Shown: piece after piece, positions 52,803-62,626 of the stretch | How positions within the stretch are numbered: position 1 is the first letter of the stretch | Layout of the letters: each line of letters opens with the position of its first letter | NCBI RefSeq assembly: GCF_000585355.1 | Contig: NZ_KK073873.1 | Location: forward strand, 1,903,703 to 1,967,702 | Source: Xylanibacter oryzae DSM 17970 | GTDB taxonomy: Bacteria > Bacteroidota > Bacteroidia > Bacteroidales > Bacteroidaceae | DNA length: 64,000 bases | Direction: 5' to 3' | Notes under the pieces: model-generated | Told to the model about the DNA's origin: nothing | Databases searched by the model: none | What the model saw: the letters and a program-made list of their open reading frames with translations, nothing else | Translations under genes and position numbers: made by a program

Positions 52803-55571
52803 TTACGGAATAAATGTTATTCTTGCATAACCATTGCCATCATGTCCTGTTTCTGTTGTTCCTCCAGGTGATGGCATAGAAGCATTACCTGCGATCATAT
52901 TTGGGCCACTAAAAACATATAGGGAATAATGATTAGGAGTACCTGTAGACCTAATGTCACTAGCCGTTGATGATGAATAGATTGCATTACATCCTGTATA
53001 TCCGGAAACGAATGAAGATCCACCACCTGCACCACTGTGACCACCACCTGCACCCGCATAATATCCGCCACCCCCACCTGCTTGCGTATTTATAGAGTTT
53101 GCTCCATTACTAGCAGTTGTTGCATATCCAAACTGACCTGCATTAGGCTGAAAGACATAACCATTTGACCATACGCCTTGACCGAGATCGACCCAACTCG
53201 CGACTCCTCCTGATGTTTGAGAACCTCCTGTCAATATTGAGTACCCATAAGTCTGAGTATGGTTTATTGACTGTCCAGTCCCTCCGGTTAGTCCTCCTCC
53301 ATAACCACCATTTCCGTCACCATAGCCTTCACTCCTCAAACATGCGCCGCCACCACCACCAGCTACTATTATTCGTGATTTTAAGCTATTAAAATCATTC
53401 CAATTCCCATTTACAAGCCTAATATCTGTTCCACCACCGCCAGAGCCTCCAATCGTCGGTTGGTAAGAAACTCCCCCACCGTTATATCCTCCATTAGATT
53501 GTCCAACATATACATAAAAAACATTCCCATTATTTAACGATAAACTACCTACAGTATATCCACCATTTCCACCTACATATGTCATATCTCCCCCTGAAGC
53601 TCCCCAACATTCAAATTTACTAGTTCCATATAATGGTATAGTGAAACTCTGAACATCACCTGTATAATTAAAGTTTGCTATAAACTTATAAAATACGCGA
53701 CTTGCATTTGTTGCTGTCAATGCTGAATAACCTCCTGATGGTATTGTTGCTGAAAGAGGTGCTGACCATGCATCATTATCTGCTGTTATACTATTGAATG
53801 TGGTACTTGTACCTGCCTTAGATATATAATAATACTTATTATTGTACAATAGAGGTTGATTTCCTGAGAAATTACTTGAAGCAGTAACTGTAGTCTTGTC
53901 AGAAGAATCTGAATAGGTCGAATTACCTCCTGTATAAGTTCTTGTAGTTGGGACACTCTTTGATCCAAGGGTTATTACGGCCAGTCCCATCTTATGTGCC
54001 ATATTAAAAGTGATACTGCTGGCAGTGCTGCTTATTGTCCCCATTGAAACCTGAAGATCATTTGGATTGAACTTATTTGCTGTATTCTGGTCTGATGTAA
54101 CTGTCCAACCTGATATCACACTCGAAAAGAATGCATCAGAACTTGTTGCTGAAGGTGATACACTGGATGAAGTATAGCTATCCTTATATGGATAATAGGC
54201 AAAGTATTTATACTGAGGAGAAAAAAGCAAACCGGTAGACAACACCCAGCTACTACCATTATAGGTGGCTTTAACATTCGAATTCTTTATATTGTTATTC
54301 TGGTCTACAACATAAATTCCTACGTCACTAGTTGAAAAATTTGTAGTAGGAGTAGCAACGCCACCCCAAGAACTTGGATAGGAAATTGTTCCAAGGGTCA
54401 TAGTATTTACAGATGATGTGGAAAGCTTGTATATTATTGATGTACCAGCCGCCCAAGTAGTACCGGCCAGAGAGGCGGTAAGTGTCTTGTCTCCATTGCC
54501 ATTATTAAAGACGGCTTCTATTACAGCTGTACTGCCGGAGGCAAATGATTGGGGAATCATCATCATTGTGTTTGTTCCACTTGTAAGGGCAACATCTGAC
54601 GTTCCATCTATCGTAACGCCAGTTGTTCCATTTAGATTGATACTTATATTGCCGGTACTAGTTCCGCTACTTGTATTCCAAGTGTTGGTTGATAGATTAT
54701 ACGTAGCTGTAGTTATTGCATTCTTTATTGATATGCTTTTGAAAACACCAGGAACCATATCCTTACCTACAGCGAAGGTGATAGCAGTAAGAGCATGAGA
54801 GAATGTCATATTGACGCCCACATTGGCTGACGACTTACTTCTGGTCTGGTTGATTGACTTGGAGGTCATAAGGTCCGGCTGGCTTGGGACATCTGTATTT
54901 GCTGTATATGTCACAGAAGGAGTACCTGATGATGATGCACCCGCAACTGTCACATTGCTATTACCAAAAGGACTATATGAGAAGAATGAAAGTTTGTCAC
55001 CATTATCAGGCCAAAAATAGTCTGTGCCGGTCTTCCACATGCCACCTGCCAAAGACACTTCCTGATTATTTATGAAATCAGGGGCTGCACCACTTAAGTC
55101 TGTAGCTGTACTTGGTGTTCGATAAGCCAACACACCGAAAGAATTAACCATATTTGAAGATGTATAAGGAGAACCACGGGTAGGAACAACAGTTTCTGTA
55201 GACTCGTCAATGATACGCGCACCACTTTTAGTCATCGGCTTATCGTTTGCGTTCTGTATATGTATTCCTATCTGTGTTACCGGATGAAGATAAAGAGGCG
55301 TATGCAAATTAGATTTTACAATAAGCGGACCGTTTTCATTACTCTGAAGCACAGAACGGGTCGTTTTGGAATCTTGCGAAGAATTATTAGAAGTGCCATT
55401 AATCCAACCTTCCGTAGCTATCGCTTTAAATGAAATCTTATTCGTGGATAAATTAGAATACACAAAACCTTCACTTTCTGAACAAGAGCAGATGCACAAA
55501 CAGACTATTAGTAATAAATATAAAGAGCATAATAAGTCTATATACTTATTCCTTTTAAATTTCCTAGACAT
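52803..55571 (-). CDS. Array member A: two-domain fimbrillin with class 1 glycine-rich C-terminal domain
   Basis: A 922-aa lipoprotein (signal with lipobox ICSC, Cys about residue 31). Long-type N-terminal half: a first Mfa-like domain (to about 390; TFSHALTAITFAVGKDM, TNTMMMIPQSFA) and a second (about 395-620; LLFSPQYKYFAYYPY, TFNMAHKMGLAVITLG). At about 627 NFNYTGDVQSFTIPLYGTS opens the glycine-rich domain with GGGGTDIRLV, SRIIVAGGGGG and many GG runs, resembling PF12810-type domains. The C-terminus is class 1 (GYTGCNAI through MIAGNASM to YARITFIP). An SKTTRSVL site about 40 residues after the lipid Cys may be a maturation site. It is the last (promoter-distal) gene of the array within the window. 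Confidence 0.85.
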   Translation of the reverse strand: MSRKFKRNKYIDLLCSLYLLLIVCLCICSCSESEGFVYSNLSTNKISFKAIATEGWINGTSNNSSQDSKTTRSVLQSNENGPLIVKSNLHTPLYLHPVTQIGIHIQNANDKPMTKSGARIIDESTETVVPTRGSPYTSSNMVNSFGVLAYRTPSTATDLSGAAPDFINNQEVSLAGGMWKTGTDYFWPDNGDKLSFFSYSPFGNSNVTVAGASSSGTPSVTYTANTDVPSQPDLMTSKSINQTRSKSSANVGVNMTFSHALTAITFAVGKDMVPGVFKSISIKNAITTATYNLSTNTWNTSSGTSTGNISINLNGTTGVTIDGTSDVALTSGTNTMMMIPQSFASGSTAVIEAVFNNGNGDKTLTASLAGTTWAAGTSIIYKLSTSSVNTMTLGTISYPSSWGGVATPTTNFSTSDVGIYVVDQNNNIKNSNVKATYNGSSWVLSTGLLFSPQYKYFAYYPYKDSYTSSSVSPSATSSDAFFSSVISGWTVTSDQNTANKFNPNDLQVSMGTISSTASSITFNMAHKMGLAVITLGSKSVPTTRTYTGGNSTYSDSSDKTTVTASSNFSGNQPLLYNNKYYYISKAGTSTTFNSITADNDAWSAPLSATIPSGGYSALTATNASRVFYKFIANFNYTGDVQSFTIPLYGTSKFECWGASGGDMTYVGGNGGYTVGSLSLNNGNVFYVYVGQSNGGYNGGGVSYQPTIGGSGGGGTDIRLVNGNWNDFNSLKSRIIVAGGGGGACLRSEGYGDGNGGYGGGLTGGTGQSINHTQTYGYSILTGGSQTSGGVASWVDLGQGVWSNGYVFQPNAGQFGYATTASNGANSINTQAGGGGGYYAGAGGGHSGAGGGSSFVSGYTGCNAIYSSSTASDIRSTGTPNHYSLYVFSGPNMIAGNASMPSPGGTTETGHDGNGYARITFIP
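53980..54251. repeat. 272-bp near-identical direct repeat, copy 1 (in member A)
   Basis: By hand alignment this segment matches 63729-64000 without gaps, with about nine mismatches; the first 200 bp differ at a single base. It encodes part of the second fimbrillin domain. The match reaches the window edge, so the true repeat may be longer. Confidence 0.9.
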
Positions 55572-55591
55572 ATCCGATTCCTTTTCCCATG

Positions 55592-55616
55592 TCTCTTCTC
55601 TCCGCGAGAGAAGAGA
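55592..55616. repeat. Array spacer palindrome, copy 1
   Basis: A 25-nt palindrome with 11-bp arms (TCTCTTCTCTC and its complement) around CGC. It sits 21 bp upstream of the start codon of member A in a 64-bp spacer. On the transcribed strand no T run follows, so it is not an intrinsic terminator. Confidence 0.9.
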
Positions 55617-55635
55617 AACAAAAGAGAATCAGTCT

Positions 55636-57243
55636 TTAATTTGCAGAAATAAAGGTTATTCTTGCATAACCATTACCAGAACGGATTCCATTTTGCATAC
55701 CGGTAGTTCCGCTTATAAGACTTTGACTTAGATGACCTGAACCACCACCTGCACCACCTCCAACAGGAGTACCTCCTCCTCCATACCAGCCGCCTCCACC
55801 ACCTGGGCCTGATTCATTTGATGTTACTCCAGAACCACCATAACCAAAACCGCCAGAAGCCGCAATACCATAATTTGTACTTGTTCCTCCAGATCCTCCG
55901 AAAGTTTGAGTTCCGCCTTTACCTGTAGTAGATGCATTAGGATGAACTCCTACGCCATCTGAGCCAGAAATTCCGCCGCCATCTCCACCAACATAGCCAT
56001 CTGTAGCTCCTCCACCTCCACCTGCCACAATAAGAATATTAGTTGACATTGTATTTAATAATCCTGATGATGTAGACATATGTGTTGCGCCACCTCCAAT
56101 AGCTTGCCCTAAACCTCCACCATTATATCCATTACCAATATTGCCGGATCCTCCTACTTGTATGTATATTATTTGACTACCATTCAATTTAATATTACCA
56201 AAAGAATAACCTCCTTTACCACCATTAAGTGATGTCGTATTATATCCACCTTCAGCTCCCCATACTTCCAATTTATACGTTCCTGTTAGAGGAACTGTAT
56301 AGGTTTGAACACCTCCAGTATAATCAAATGCAGCTAAAGATATAGTTTTCGAAATATTATATGTATATATTTTACCAGCTTCCCAATTTCCAGATATAGA
56401 TTTAGTGAGTGTACCACCATTGCTATAGGTAATAGTTATACTTGCATCACTACCGAGTGTTTGTGGCATCATCATAAAAGTCGTCGCGCCAGTAGTGATT
56501 GTTGTACTGGTATTTGTTGAGAATGATATAATCTGTGAGAAAGCCTTTTTAGATGTTGCGTCTTGAATCCATGTACCATTCAGGCTATATGTACCCTTAT
56601 ATAAAATATTATTTAACGCAATACCTGTTATTGTGCCGGTAGGCATACCAGCGCTACCTACGCAGAACTGTACAGCAGCAAAAATATGATTGAATGCTAA
56701 AGGAGTAGATGAATTAGTATTACCACTAACATTATTACCTGTAGCAGTCATTATATCAATTTGATCTGATACCTTATCAGGAACTGTGTATGATAAAGTC
56801 GGAGCAGATCCTGCAGTATGAGAAATGCTACTATAAATACTAGCAGGGTAGTATGCATAGAAGCTCACTGTTTTAGTTGTAGTTCCAGGCCAATAGTGAG
56901 GTGCAGTTGTCTGCCACATATTATTAGTATAAGACACAGCCTCGTTATTTATGATAGTGCTGTAGTTTTTTGTTCCATCATAAGCATCCGCAATAATATT
57001 AAAGCTACTTGCTTTATCAAATGATGAGCCAGAAATCGGAGTAGCCCTTGTTTTACTATTTGAAACACTGTCATTATTTTTCCATTCAGGTACCGATACG
57101 GAAAAGTTCAATAATTTAGTATTGTCATTATCAAAAATACTATTTTCACTTGTGCAAGAACAGATGCACAAACTGGCTATTAGTAATAAATATAAAGAGT
57201 ATAATGAGTCTGCATACTTATTCCTTTCAAATTTCCTAGACAT
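55636..57243 (-). CDS. Array member B: short fimbrillin with class 2 glycine-rich domain
   Basis: A 535-aa lipoprotein (lipobox ICSC, Cys about residue 29). Short-type N-terminal half: one Mfa-like domain (about 45-300) with SNSKTRATPISG as probable maturation site, PHYWPG, AFNHIFAAVQFCVGSAG, TFMMMPQTL and WEAGKIYTYNIS. The glycine-rich domain starts at about 302 (FDYTGGVQTYTVPLTGTYKLEVWGAEGG) and has GGGATHMS, ILIVAGGGGG and the class 2 ending SGHLSQSLISGTTG to YARITFISAN. Its first half is nearly identical to members C and E. Predicted role: surface adhesin mounted on a fimbria. Confidence 0.85.
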   Translation of the reverse strand: MSRKFERNKYADSLYSLYLLLIASLCICSCTSENSIFDNDNTKLLNFSVSVPEWKNNDSVSNSKTRATPISGSSFDKASSFNIIADAYDGTKNYSTIINNEAVSYTNNMWQTTAPHYWPGTTTKTVSFYAYYPASIYSSISHTAGSAPTLSYTVPDKVSDQIDIMTATGNNVSGNTNSSTPLAFNHIFAAVQFCVGSAGMPTGTITGIALNNILYKGTYSLNGTWIQDATSKKAFSQIISFSTNTSTTITTGATTFMMMPQTLGSDASITITYSNGGTLTKSISGNWEAGKIYTYNISKTISLAAFDYTGGVQTYTVPLTGTYKLEVWGAEGGYNTTSLNGGKGGYSFGNIKLNGSQIIYIQVGGSGNIGNGYNGGGLGQAIGGGATHMSTSSGLLNTMSTNILIVAGGGGGATDGYVGGDGGGISGSDGVGVHPNASTTGKGGTQTFGGSGGTSTNYGIAASGGFGYGGSGVTSNESGPGGGGGWYGGGGTPVGGGAGGGSGHLSQSLISGTTGMQNGIRSGNGYARITFISAN

Positions 57244-57263
57244 ATCCGATTCCTTTTCCTATG

Positions 57264-57288
57264 TCTCTTCTCTCCGCGAGAGAAGAGA
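57264..57288. repeat. Array spacer palindrome, copy 2
   Basis: Same 25-nt palindrome, identical in sequence and again 21 bp upstream of a start codon (member B, 57243), inside a spacer of exactly 64 bp. Confidence 0.9.
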
Positions 57289-57307
57289 AACGTAAAGAAA
57301 TCAGGCT

Positions 57308-59173
57308 CTAATTTGCAGAAATGAACGTTATTCTTGCATAGCCATTGCCAGTATGTCCTATTTCTGTTCCACCTGAAGGTGCTGGCATAGAAGCGTTACC
57401 AGCAATCATTTGCGAATTTGTAAAAATATATCCAGAATAATGATTAGGAGATCCTGTGTGAGTAATATTATCAGATGTTGATGATTTATCAATGGCATTG
57501 CAACCAGAATAACCTGATATAAACGAAGAACCACTTGCTCCAGAGCCAACAGTGCCACAACCATGATTTCCATTACCTCCCGCATAATATCCATTACCTC
57601 CTCCACCTGTAGTAACATAATTATATGAAGTGTAACCAAATCCAGCCCGAGGTGTACTAGGATACATATGATCACCTGTGCCATGAAGTCCCCCTTGGTT
57701 TTGTTCACCACCCGTTGCATCATTACCGACACGACCACCATTACCCTTTCCAGATAAGCCCAATAAAGAACCTGCATCAGCTCCATTCAAGTTCGTATTG
57801 TAAGTACAAGCACCACCTCCCCCTGCTGCAACAAGAATTCTTGTTTTAAGAGAATTAAAATCATTCCATTTTCCGTTTGAGAGTCTTATATCTGTTGACC
57901 CACCGCCAGCATATGTCCAATTCTGTTTATTATACAAAATAACACTAACTGATTCTCCACCGTTGTTAAATATTATATGTCCTGTTCTTCCTAATGTGAA
58001 TAATACAGCATCCGATGGATCTTTAGTTGAATTGTATGTCTCCGTTGTCAAAGGAACACTTTCATCAAAGATATCTCCTTTTTCCCCAACATATACATAT
58101 AGTATAGAACCTCTGGTTAACTTTAGGTTTCCACAAACATATCCACCTTTTCCTCCTATAGTAGTTGAGTTTCCTCCTCCACAACTTCCCCAACACTCTA
58201 TTTTATATGTTCCATCCAATGGTATTGTATATGTCTGAACATCACCCGTATAGTTAAAATTAGCAGTCTGTATTATCTTCGAGATATTGTACGTATATAT
58301 TTTACCAGCTTCCCAATTTCCAGATATAGATTTAGTAAGTGTACCACCATTGCTATAGGTAATAGTTATGCTTGCGTCACTGCCTAGTGTTTGTGGTATC
58401 ATCATAAAAGTCGTTGCACCTGATGTTATAGTAGTACCAGTATTTGTTGAAGATGAAACATCCTGTGAGAACGTCTTTTTAGATGTTGCGTCTTGAGTCC
58501 ATGTACCATTCAGGCTATATGTACCCTTATATAAGATATTATTTAACGCAATGCCTGTTATTGTACCGGTAGGCATACCAGCGCTACCTACGCTGAACTG
58601 TACAGCTGCAAAAATATGATTGAATGATAAAGACGTGGATGAATTAGTATTACCACTAACATTATTACCTGTAGCAGTCATTATATCAATTTGATCTGAT
58701 ACCTTATCAGGCACTGTATATGAAAAAGTAGGAGTAAACCCTGCAGTATGCGTAATACTGCTAGAAATACTAGTTGGATAATACGCATAGAAGTTAACTG
58801 TATTATTTGCAGTTCCAGGCCAATAATGAGGAGCAACTGTCTGCCACATATTATTAGTGAAAGAAACAGACTCTTTATTTATAATAGTGCTGTAATTACT
58901 TTTCCCGTCATAAGCATCCGCAATAATATTAAAGCTACTTGCTTTATCTAATGATGATCCTGAGACAGGCATGGCTCTTGTCTTACTATTTGAAGTACTG
59001 TCATTATTTTTCCATTCAGGTACAGATACTGTAAAGTTCAATAAATTACTATTATTGCTATCAAAAATATTATATTCACTTGTACAAGAGCAGATGCACA
59101 AACTGGTAATTAGTAATAAATATAAAGAGGATAATAAGTTTGCATACTTATTCCTTTTAAATTTCCTAGACAT
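57308..59173 (-). CDS. Array member C: short fimbrillin with class 1 glycine-rich domain
   Basis: A 621-aa lipoprotein (lipobox ICSC). The N-terminal 300 residues are nearly the same as in members B and E (SNSKTRAMPVSG, PHYWPG, SFNHIFAAVQFSVGSAG, WEAGKIYTYNIS). From about 303 (NFNYTGDVQTYTIPLDGTYKIECWGSCGG) the glycine-rich domain is of class 1, as in member A: GGGSTDIRLSNGKWNDF, ILVAAGGGGAC, SGYSGCNAI, MIAGNASMPAP. It contains an extra loop (about 350-400, KGDIFDESVPLTTETYN) not seen in the others. It is therefore a chimera of a B/E-type front and an A-type back. Confidence 0.85.
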   Translation of the reverse strand: MSRKFKRNKYANLLSSLYLLLITSLCICSCTSEYNIFDSNNSNLLNFTVSVPEWKNNDSTSNSKTRAMPVSGSSLDKASSFNIIADAYDGKSNYSTIINKESVSFTNNMWQTVAPHYWPGTANNTVNFYAYYPTSISSSITHTAGFTPTFSYTVPDKVSDQIDIMTATGNNVSGNTNSSTSLSFNHIFAAVQFSVGSAGMPTGTITGIALNNILYKGTYSLNGTWTQDATSKKTFSQDVSSSTNTGTTITSGATTFMMIPQTLGSDASITITYSNGGTLTKSISGNWEAGKIYTYNISKIIQTANFNYTGDVQTYTIPLDGTYKIECWGSCGGGNSTTIGGKGGYVCGNLKLTRGSILYVYVGEKGDIFDESVPLTTETYNSTKDPSDAVLFTLGRTGHIIFNNGGESVSVILYNKQNWTYAGGGSTDIRLSNGKWNDFNSLKTRILVAAGGGGACTYNTNLNGADAGSLLGLSGKGNGGRVGNDATGGEQNQGGLHGTGDHMYPSTPRAGFGYTSYNYVTTGGGGNGYYAGGNGNHGCGTVGSGASGSSFISGYSGCNAIDKSSTSDNITHTGSPNHYSGYIFTNSQMIAGNASMPAPSGGTEIGHTGNGYARITFISAN

Positions 59174-59193
59174 ATCCGATTCCTTTTCCTATG

Positions 59194-59218
59194 TCTCTTC
59201 TCTCCGCGAGAGAAGAGA
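59194..59218. repeat. Array spacer palindrome, copy 3
   Basis: Same 25-nt palindrome, 21 bp upstream of the start codon of member C (59173), in a 64-bp spacer. Confidence 0.9.
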
Positions 59219-59237
59219 AACAAAATAGAATCAGTAT

Positions 59238-60902
59238 TTAATTTGCAGAAACAAAGGTTATTCTTGCATAACCATTGCCATAACGTACTCCTGTCTGAAA
59301 AGAACCATCGTCGACACCTCCAATATACCCAGAACCGCCGCCACCATTGGTTTGTGATGATACACCACCATCTCCAGATGCATTTCCTCCATACCAGCCA
59401 CCTCCACCAGCTCCAGCACAACCACTTGTATTACCACCATAACCGAATCCTCCTTTAATACCATCAGGGCCTACTCCCGTTTGTGTTCCACCAGTGTTGC
59501 CCTTTGTTGACATAGTACCCTTAATATTTTTTGATTCATCAATCCAATATATGTAGATTGTATTACTGCCTAATCCAACTTCCCCACCACCACACTCAAA
59601 TAGAGAAACATCTTCTCCAGCCCATCCACCATTACTTCCTGCTCCTCCTCCCACAAGTAATATTGTAGATTTGAAATCAGAAAGGTCCTTTAAACATCCT
59701 GAATGTGTAGCTATATGTGTAGCTCCTCCACCTCCATATATTTCGTTTTGTGATATATATCCTGTACCACCACCATTATAACTAGTTCCATCTGTATAGT
59801 GATTTACATCATATCCTTTGCCTCCTACTACAATATATAAGACATCTCCTTTAGTTAATTTTTTATAACCACCAGCATAACCTCCAGGAGCATTTATATG
59901 TCCACCCCATCCTCCGCTTTGAGCACCCCAAACTTCTAGTTTATAAGTACCAGAAATAGGAACTGTAAATGATTGAATATTACCAGTATAATTATATTCT
60001 CTCATAAATGAAATTTTGTAATTATATGTTTTCCCAGCCTCCCATGTTCCAGATATAGTTTTAGTAAGTGTTCCTCCATTACTATAATTAATAGTTATTG
60101 TCGCGTTTTTCACAGTCTGTGGTATCATCATAAGAGTATACGTTCCTGAATAAATATCTTCGCCTGAAGTTCCTGAGATGTTCTTAGGTTGATTAATAGT
60201 AAATGTTTTCATAGAAGTCCCCAAAGTCCATCCAGTTCCCAAAGTATATGTACCTGAATTGTAAACATTACCTATGGATATTGAAGATATAGTACCATTT
60301 CCCAATCCGTTGCTACCAACAGAAAATTGTATAGCTGCAAAAATATGATTGAATGTTAAAGGAGTAGATGAATTAGTGTTTCCACTAACATTTGTTTCGG
60401 TAGCCGTCATTATATCAATCTGGTTAGTTGCATCATCTGGAACTGTGTATGAAAAAGTAGGAGCAGATCCAGCTGTATGCGTAATACTGCTAGAAATACT
60501 AGTAGGATAGCATGCATAGAAACTCACAGTATTAGTTGCAGTTCCAGACCAATAATGTGGTGCAGTTGTCTGCCATATATTATTAGTGAAAGAGACAGCT
60601 TCATCTTTTATGATAGTGTTGTAGCTACTTTTTCCGTCATAAGCATCTGCAATGATATTAAAGCTACTTGCTTTATCAAATGATGATCCAGAAATCGGAG
60701 TAGCCCTAGTTTTAGTATTTGAAGTGCTGTCATTATTTTTCCATTCAGGTACAGAAACAGAAAAGTTCAATAATTTAGTATTGTCATTATCAAAAATACT
60801 ATATTCACTTGTGCAAGAACAGATGCACAAAACTACTATTAGCAATAAAGATAAAGAGCATAATGAGTCTGTACACTTATTATTATTAAATTTCCTAAAC
60901 AT
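59238..60902 (-). CDS. Array member D: short fimbrillin with class 2 glycine-rich domain
   Basis: A 554-aa lipoprotein. The first about 195 residues closely match B, C and E (SNTKTRATPISG, TFNHIFAAIQFSVGS). The second half of the fimbrillin domain (about 196-295; LGNGTISSISIGNVYNSGTY and GEDIYSGTYTLMMIPQTV) diverges sharply, which suggests an exchange with a breakpoint near 60,310. From about 300 (YNYTGNIQSFTVPISGTYKLEVWGAQSGG) the glycine-rich domain follows class 2 with GGGATHIATHSG and ILLVGGGAGS, but ends in its own variant, SGYIGGVDDGSFQTGVRYGNGYARITFVSAN. Confidence 0.85.
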   Translation of the reverse strand: MFRKFNNNKCTDSLCSLSLLLIVVLCICSCTSEYSIFDNDNTKLLNFSVSVPEWKNNDSTSNTKTRATPISGSSFDKASSFNIIADAYDGKSSYNTIIKDEAVSFTNNIWQTTAPHYWSGTATNTVSFYACYPTSISSSITHTAGSAPTFSYTVPDDATNQIDIMTATETNVSGNTNSSTPLTFNHIFAAIQFSVGSNGLGNGTISSISIGNVYNSGTYTLGTGWTLGTSMKTFTINQPKNISGTSGEDIYSGTYTLMMIPQTVKNATITINYSNGGTLTKTISGTWEAGKTYNYKISFMREYNYTGNIQSFTVPISGTYKLEVWGAQSGGWGGHINAPGGYAGGYKKLTKGDVLYIVVGGKGYDVNHYTDGTSYNGGGTGYISQNEIYGGGGATHIATHSGCLKDLSDFKSTILLVGGGAGSNGGWAGEDVSLFECGGGEVGLGSNTIYIYWIDESKNIKGTMSTKGNTGGTQTGVGPDGIKGGFGYGGNTSGCAGAGGGGWYGGNASGDGGVSSQTNGGGGSGYIGGVDDGSFQTGVRYGNGYARITFVSAN

Positions 60903-60922
60903 ATCCGATTCCTTTTCCTATG

Positions 60923-60947
60923 TCTCTTCTCTCCGCGAGAGAAGAGA
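60923..60947. repeat. Array spacer palindrome, copy 4
   Basis: Same 25-nt palindrome, 21 bp upstream of the start codon of member D (60902), in a 64-bp spacer. Confidence 0.9.
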
Positions 60948-60966
60948 AACGTAAAGAAATCAGTAA

Positions 60967-62562
60967 TTAATTTGCTGAAACGAATGTTATAGTAGCACTA
61001 CCGTTTCCAGATCTTATGCCGCTTGACATACCTGTGGTACCACTGATTAAGCTAGAACCTAAATGTCCAGATCCTCCTCCTCCGGAACAATTTTGAGGCT
61101 GTGTGGATGAACCACCACCATACCAACCACTGCCACCTGCACCTGCAGAATCGTCATTTGTCGTTTCTATATTTCCTCCTTGTCCAAAAGAACCACTTCC
61201 AATGCCTGCTCCACCTGTATTTTGTGTACCTCCAGAACCACCCACGCTTGCATCACTGCCATTTATTCCACCACCGGTACCGGGTAAGCCACCGTTATCT
61301 CCACCGCCACCACCACCTGCAACAAGTAGTATTTCTCCTTGATATAATAAATAGTTTTTAAGTACTCCTCTATTAGTCATAGCTATATGTGTGGCTCCAC
61401 CACCTCCACATTGTCCATAACCACCACCATTATATCCAGCAGTAAGAGGATTGGATAAAATACTGCCATTTAGATTAAAAGTTCCAGCTCCGCCTATACA
61501 AAAGTATAATATATTACCTTGAGTTAAGTATATATTCCCATATGCATATCCACCATTTCCACCATTTCCACCTTGAGCACCCCAAACTTCCAATTTATAA
61601 GTTCCTGTAAGAGGTACTGTATAAGCTTGGATATAACCGGTGTAATCAAATGTTTTCGATTTTGTTTTCGAAATATTATATGTATATGCTTTACCAGCTT
61701 CCCAAGTTCCAGATATATTTTTAGTAAGAGTTCCACCATTGCTATAAGTAACAATTATGCTTGCATCGCTGCTTAATGTCTGTGGCATCATCATAAAAGT
61801 TGTGGCACCTGATGTTATAGAAGTACCGGCATTTGTTGATACTGATAAGGTCTGTGAAAATGACTTTTTAGATGTTGCGTCTTGAGTCCATGTTCCATTC
61901 AGGCTATAGGTTCCCTTACATAAGATATTATTTAACGCAATGGCTGTTATTGTACCATTAGGCATACCAGCACTACCTACGCTGAACTGTACTGCTGCAA
62001 AAATATGATTGAATGCTAAAGGAGCCGATGAATTAGTGTTACCACTAACATTATTATCGGTAGCAGTCATTATATCAATTTGGCTAGCAACATCATCTGG
62101 AACAGTATATGATAAAGTTGGCGCATATCCTACTGTATGCGTAATACTACTGGAAATACCAGTAGGGTAGTAAGCATAGAAGTTGACTGTATTATTTGCA
62201 GTTCCAGGCCAATAATGAGGAGCAACTGTCTGCCACATATTATTAGTGAAAGATACAGACTCGTTTTTTATGATAGTGCTGTAGTTTTTTGTTCCATCAT
62301 AAGCATCAGCAATGATATTGAAGCTACTTGCTTCGTTAAATGATGATCCGGAGATAGGAGTAGCCCTCGTCTTACTATTTGAAGTACTGTCATTATTTTT
62401 CCATTCAGGTACAGATACCGTAAAGTTCAATAATTGACTATTACCACTATCAAATATATTATATTCACTAGTGCAAGAACAGATGCACAAATAGACAATT
62501 AGTAATAAATACAAAGAGCATAATAAGTCTATATACTTATACCTTTTAACTTTCCTAGACAT
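60967..62562 (-). CDS. Array member E: short fimbrillin with class 2 glycine-rich domain
   Basis: A 531-aa lipoprotein, nearest to member B overall. The N-terminal half has SNSKTRATPISG, PHYWPG, AFNHIFAAVQFSVGSAG and TFMMMPQTL. The glycine-rich domain starts at about 304 (FDYTGYIQAYTVPLTGTYKLEVWGAQGG) with GGGATHIAMTNRG, ILLVAGGGGG and the class 2 ending SGHLGSSLISGTTGMSSGIRSGNG. Next to B, the identity of the last 30 residues is high while the central loops of the glycine-rich domain differ in length and sequence, as expected for variable binding loops on a fixed frame. Confidence 0.85.
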   Translation of the reverse strand: MSRKVKRYKYIDLLCSLYLLLIVYLCICSCTSEYNIFDSGNSQLLNFTVSVPEWKNNDSTSNSKTRATPISGSSFNEASSFNIIADAYDGTKNYSTIIKNESVSFTNNMWQTVAPHYWPGTANNTVNFYAYYPTGISSSITHTVGYAPTLSYTVPDDVASQIDIMTATDNNVSGNTNSSAPLAFNHIFAAVQFSVGSAGMPNGTITAIALNNILCKGTYSLNGTWTQDATSKKSFSQTLSVSTNAGTSITSGATTFMMMPQTLSSDASIIVTYSNGGTLTKNISGTWEAGKAYTYNISKTKSKTFDYTGYIQAYTVPLTGTYKLEVWGAQGGNGGNGGYAYGNIYLTQGNILYFCIGGAGTFNLNGSILSNPLTAGYNGGGYGQCGGGGATHIAMTNRGVLKNYLLYQGEILLVAGGGGGGDNGGLPGTGGGINGSDASVGGSGGTQNTGGAGIGSGSFGQGGNIETTNDDSAGAGGSGWYGGGSSTQPQNCSGGGGSGHLGSSLISGTTGMSSGIRSGNGSATITFVSAN

Positions 62563-62582
62563 ATCCGATTCCTTTTCCTATG

Positions 62583-62607
62583 TCTCTTCTCTCCGCGAGA
62601 GAAGAGA
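62583..62607. repeat. Array spacer palindrome, copy 5
   Basis: Same 25-nt palindrome, 21 bp upstream of the start codon of member E (62562), in a 64-bp spacer. Confidence 0.9.
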
Positions 62608-62626
62608 AACGAAGAGGAATCAGTCT

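Noticed and set aside
55592..55616. The spacer palindromes as intrinsic terminators
   Set aside because: On the transcribed minus strand the hairpin is followed by ACATAGG and not by a T run, and a terminator before each cistron would need a promoter in the following 21 bp, where no TAnnTTTG exists.
61101..61361. Open plus-strand frames rich in His, Pro and Leu opposite the glycine-rich domains (also near 59243, 62755 and 53165)
   Set aside because: They are the complement of repeated GGN codons, have no plausible start region, and lie fully inside strongly supported minus-strand genes.
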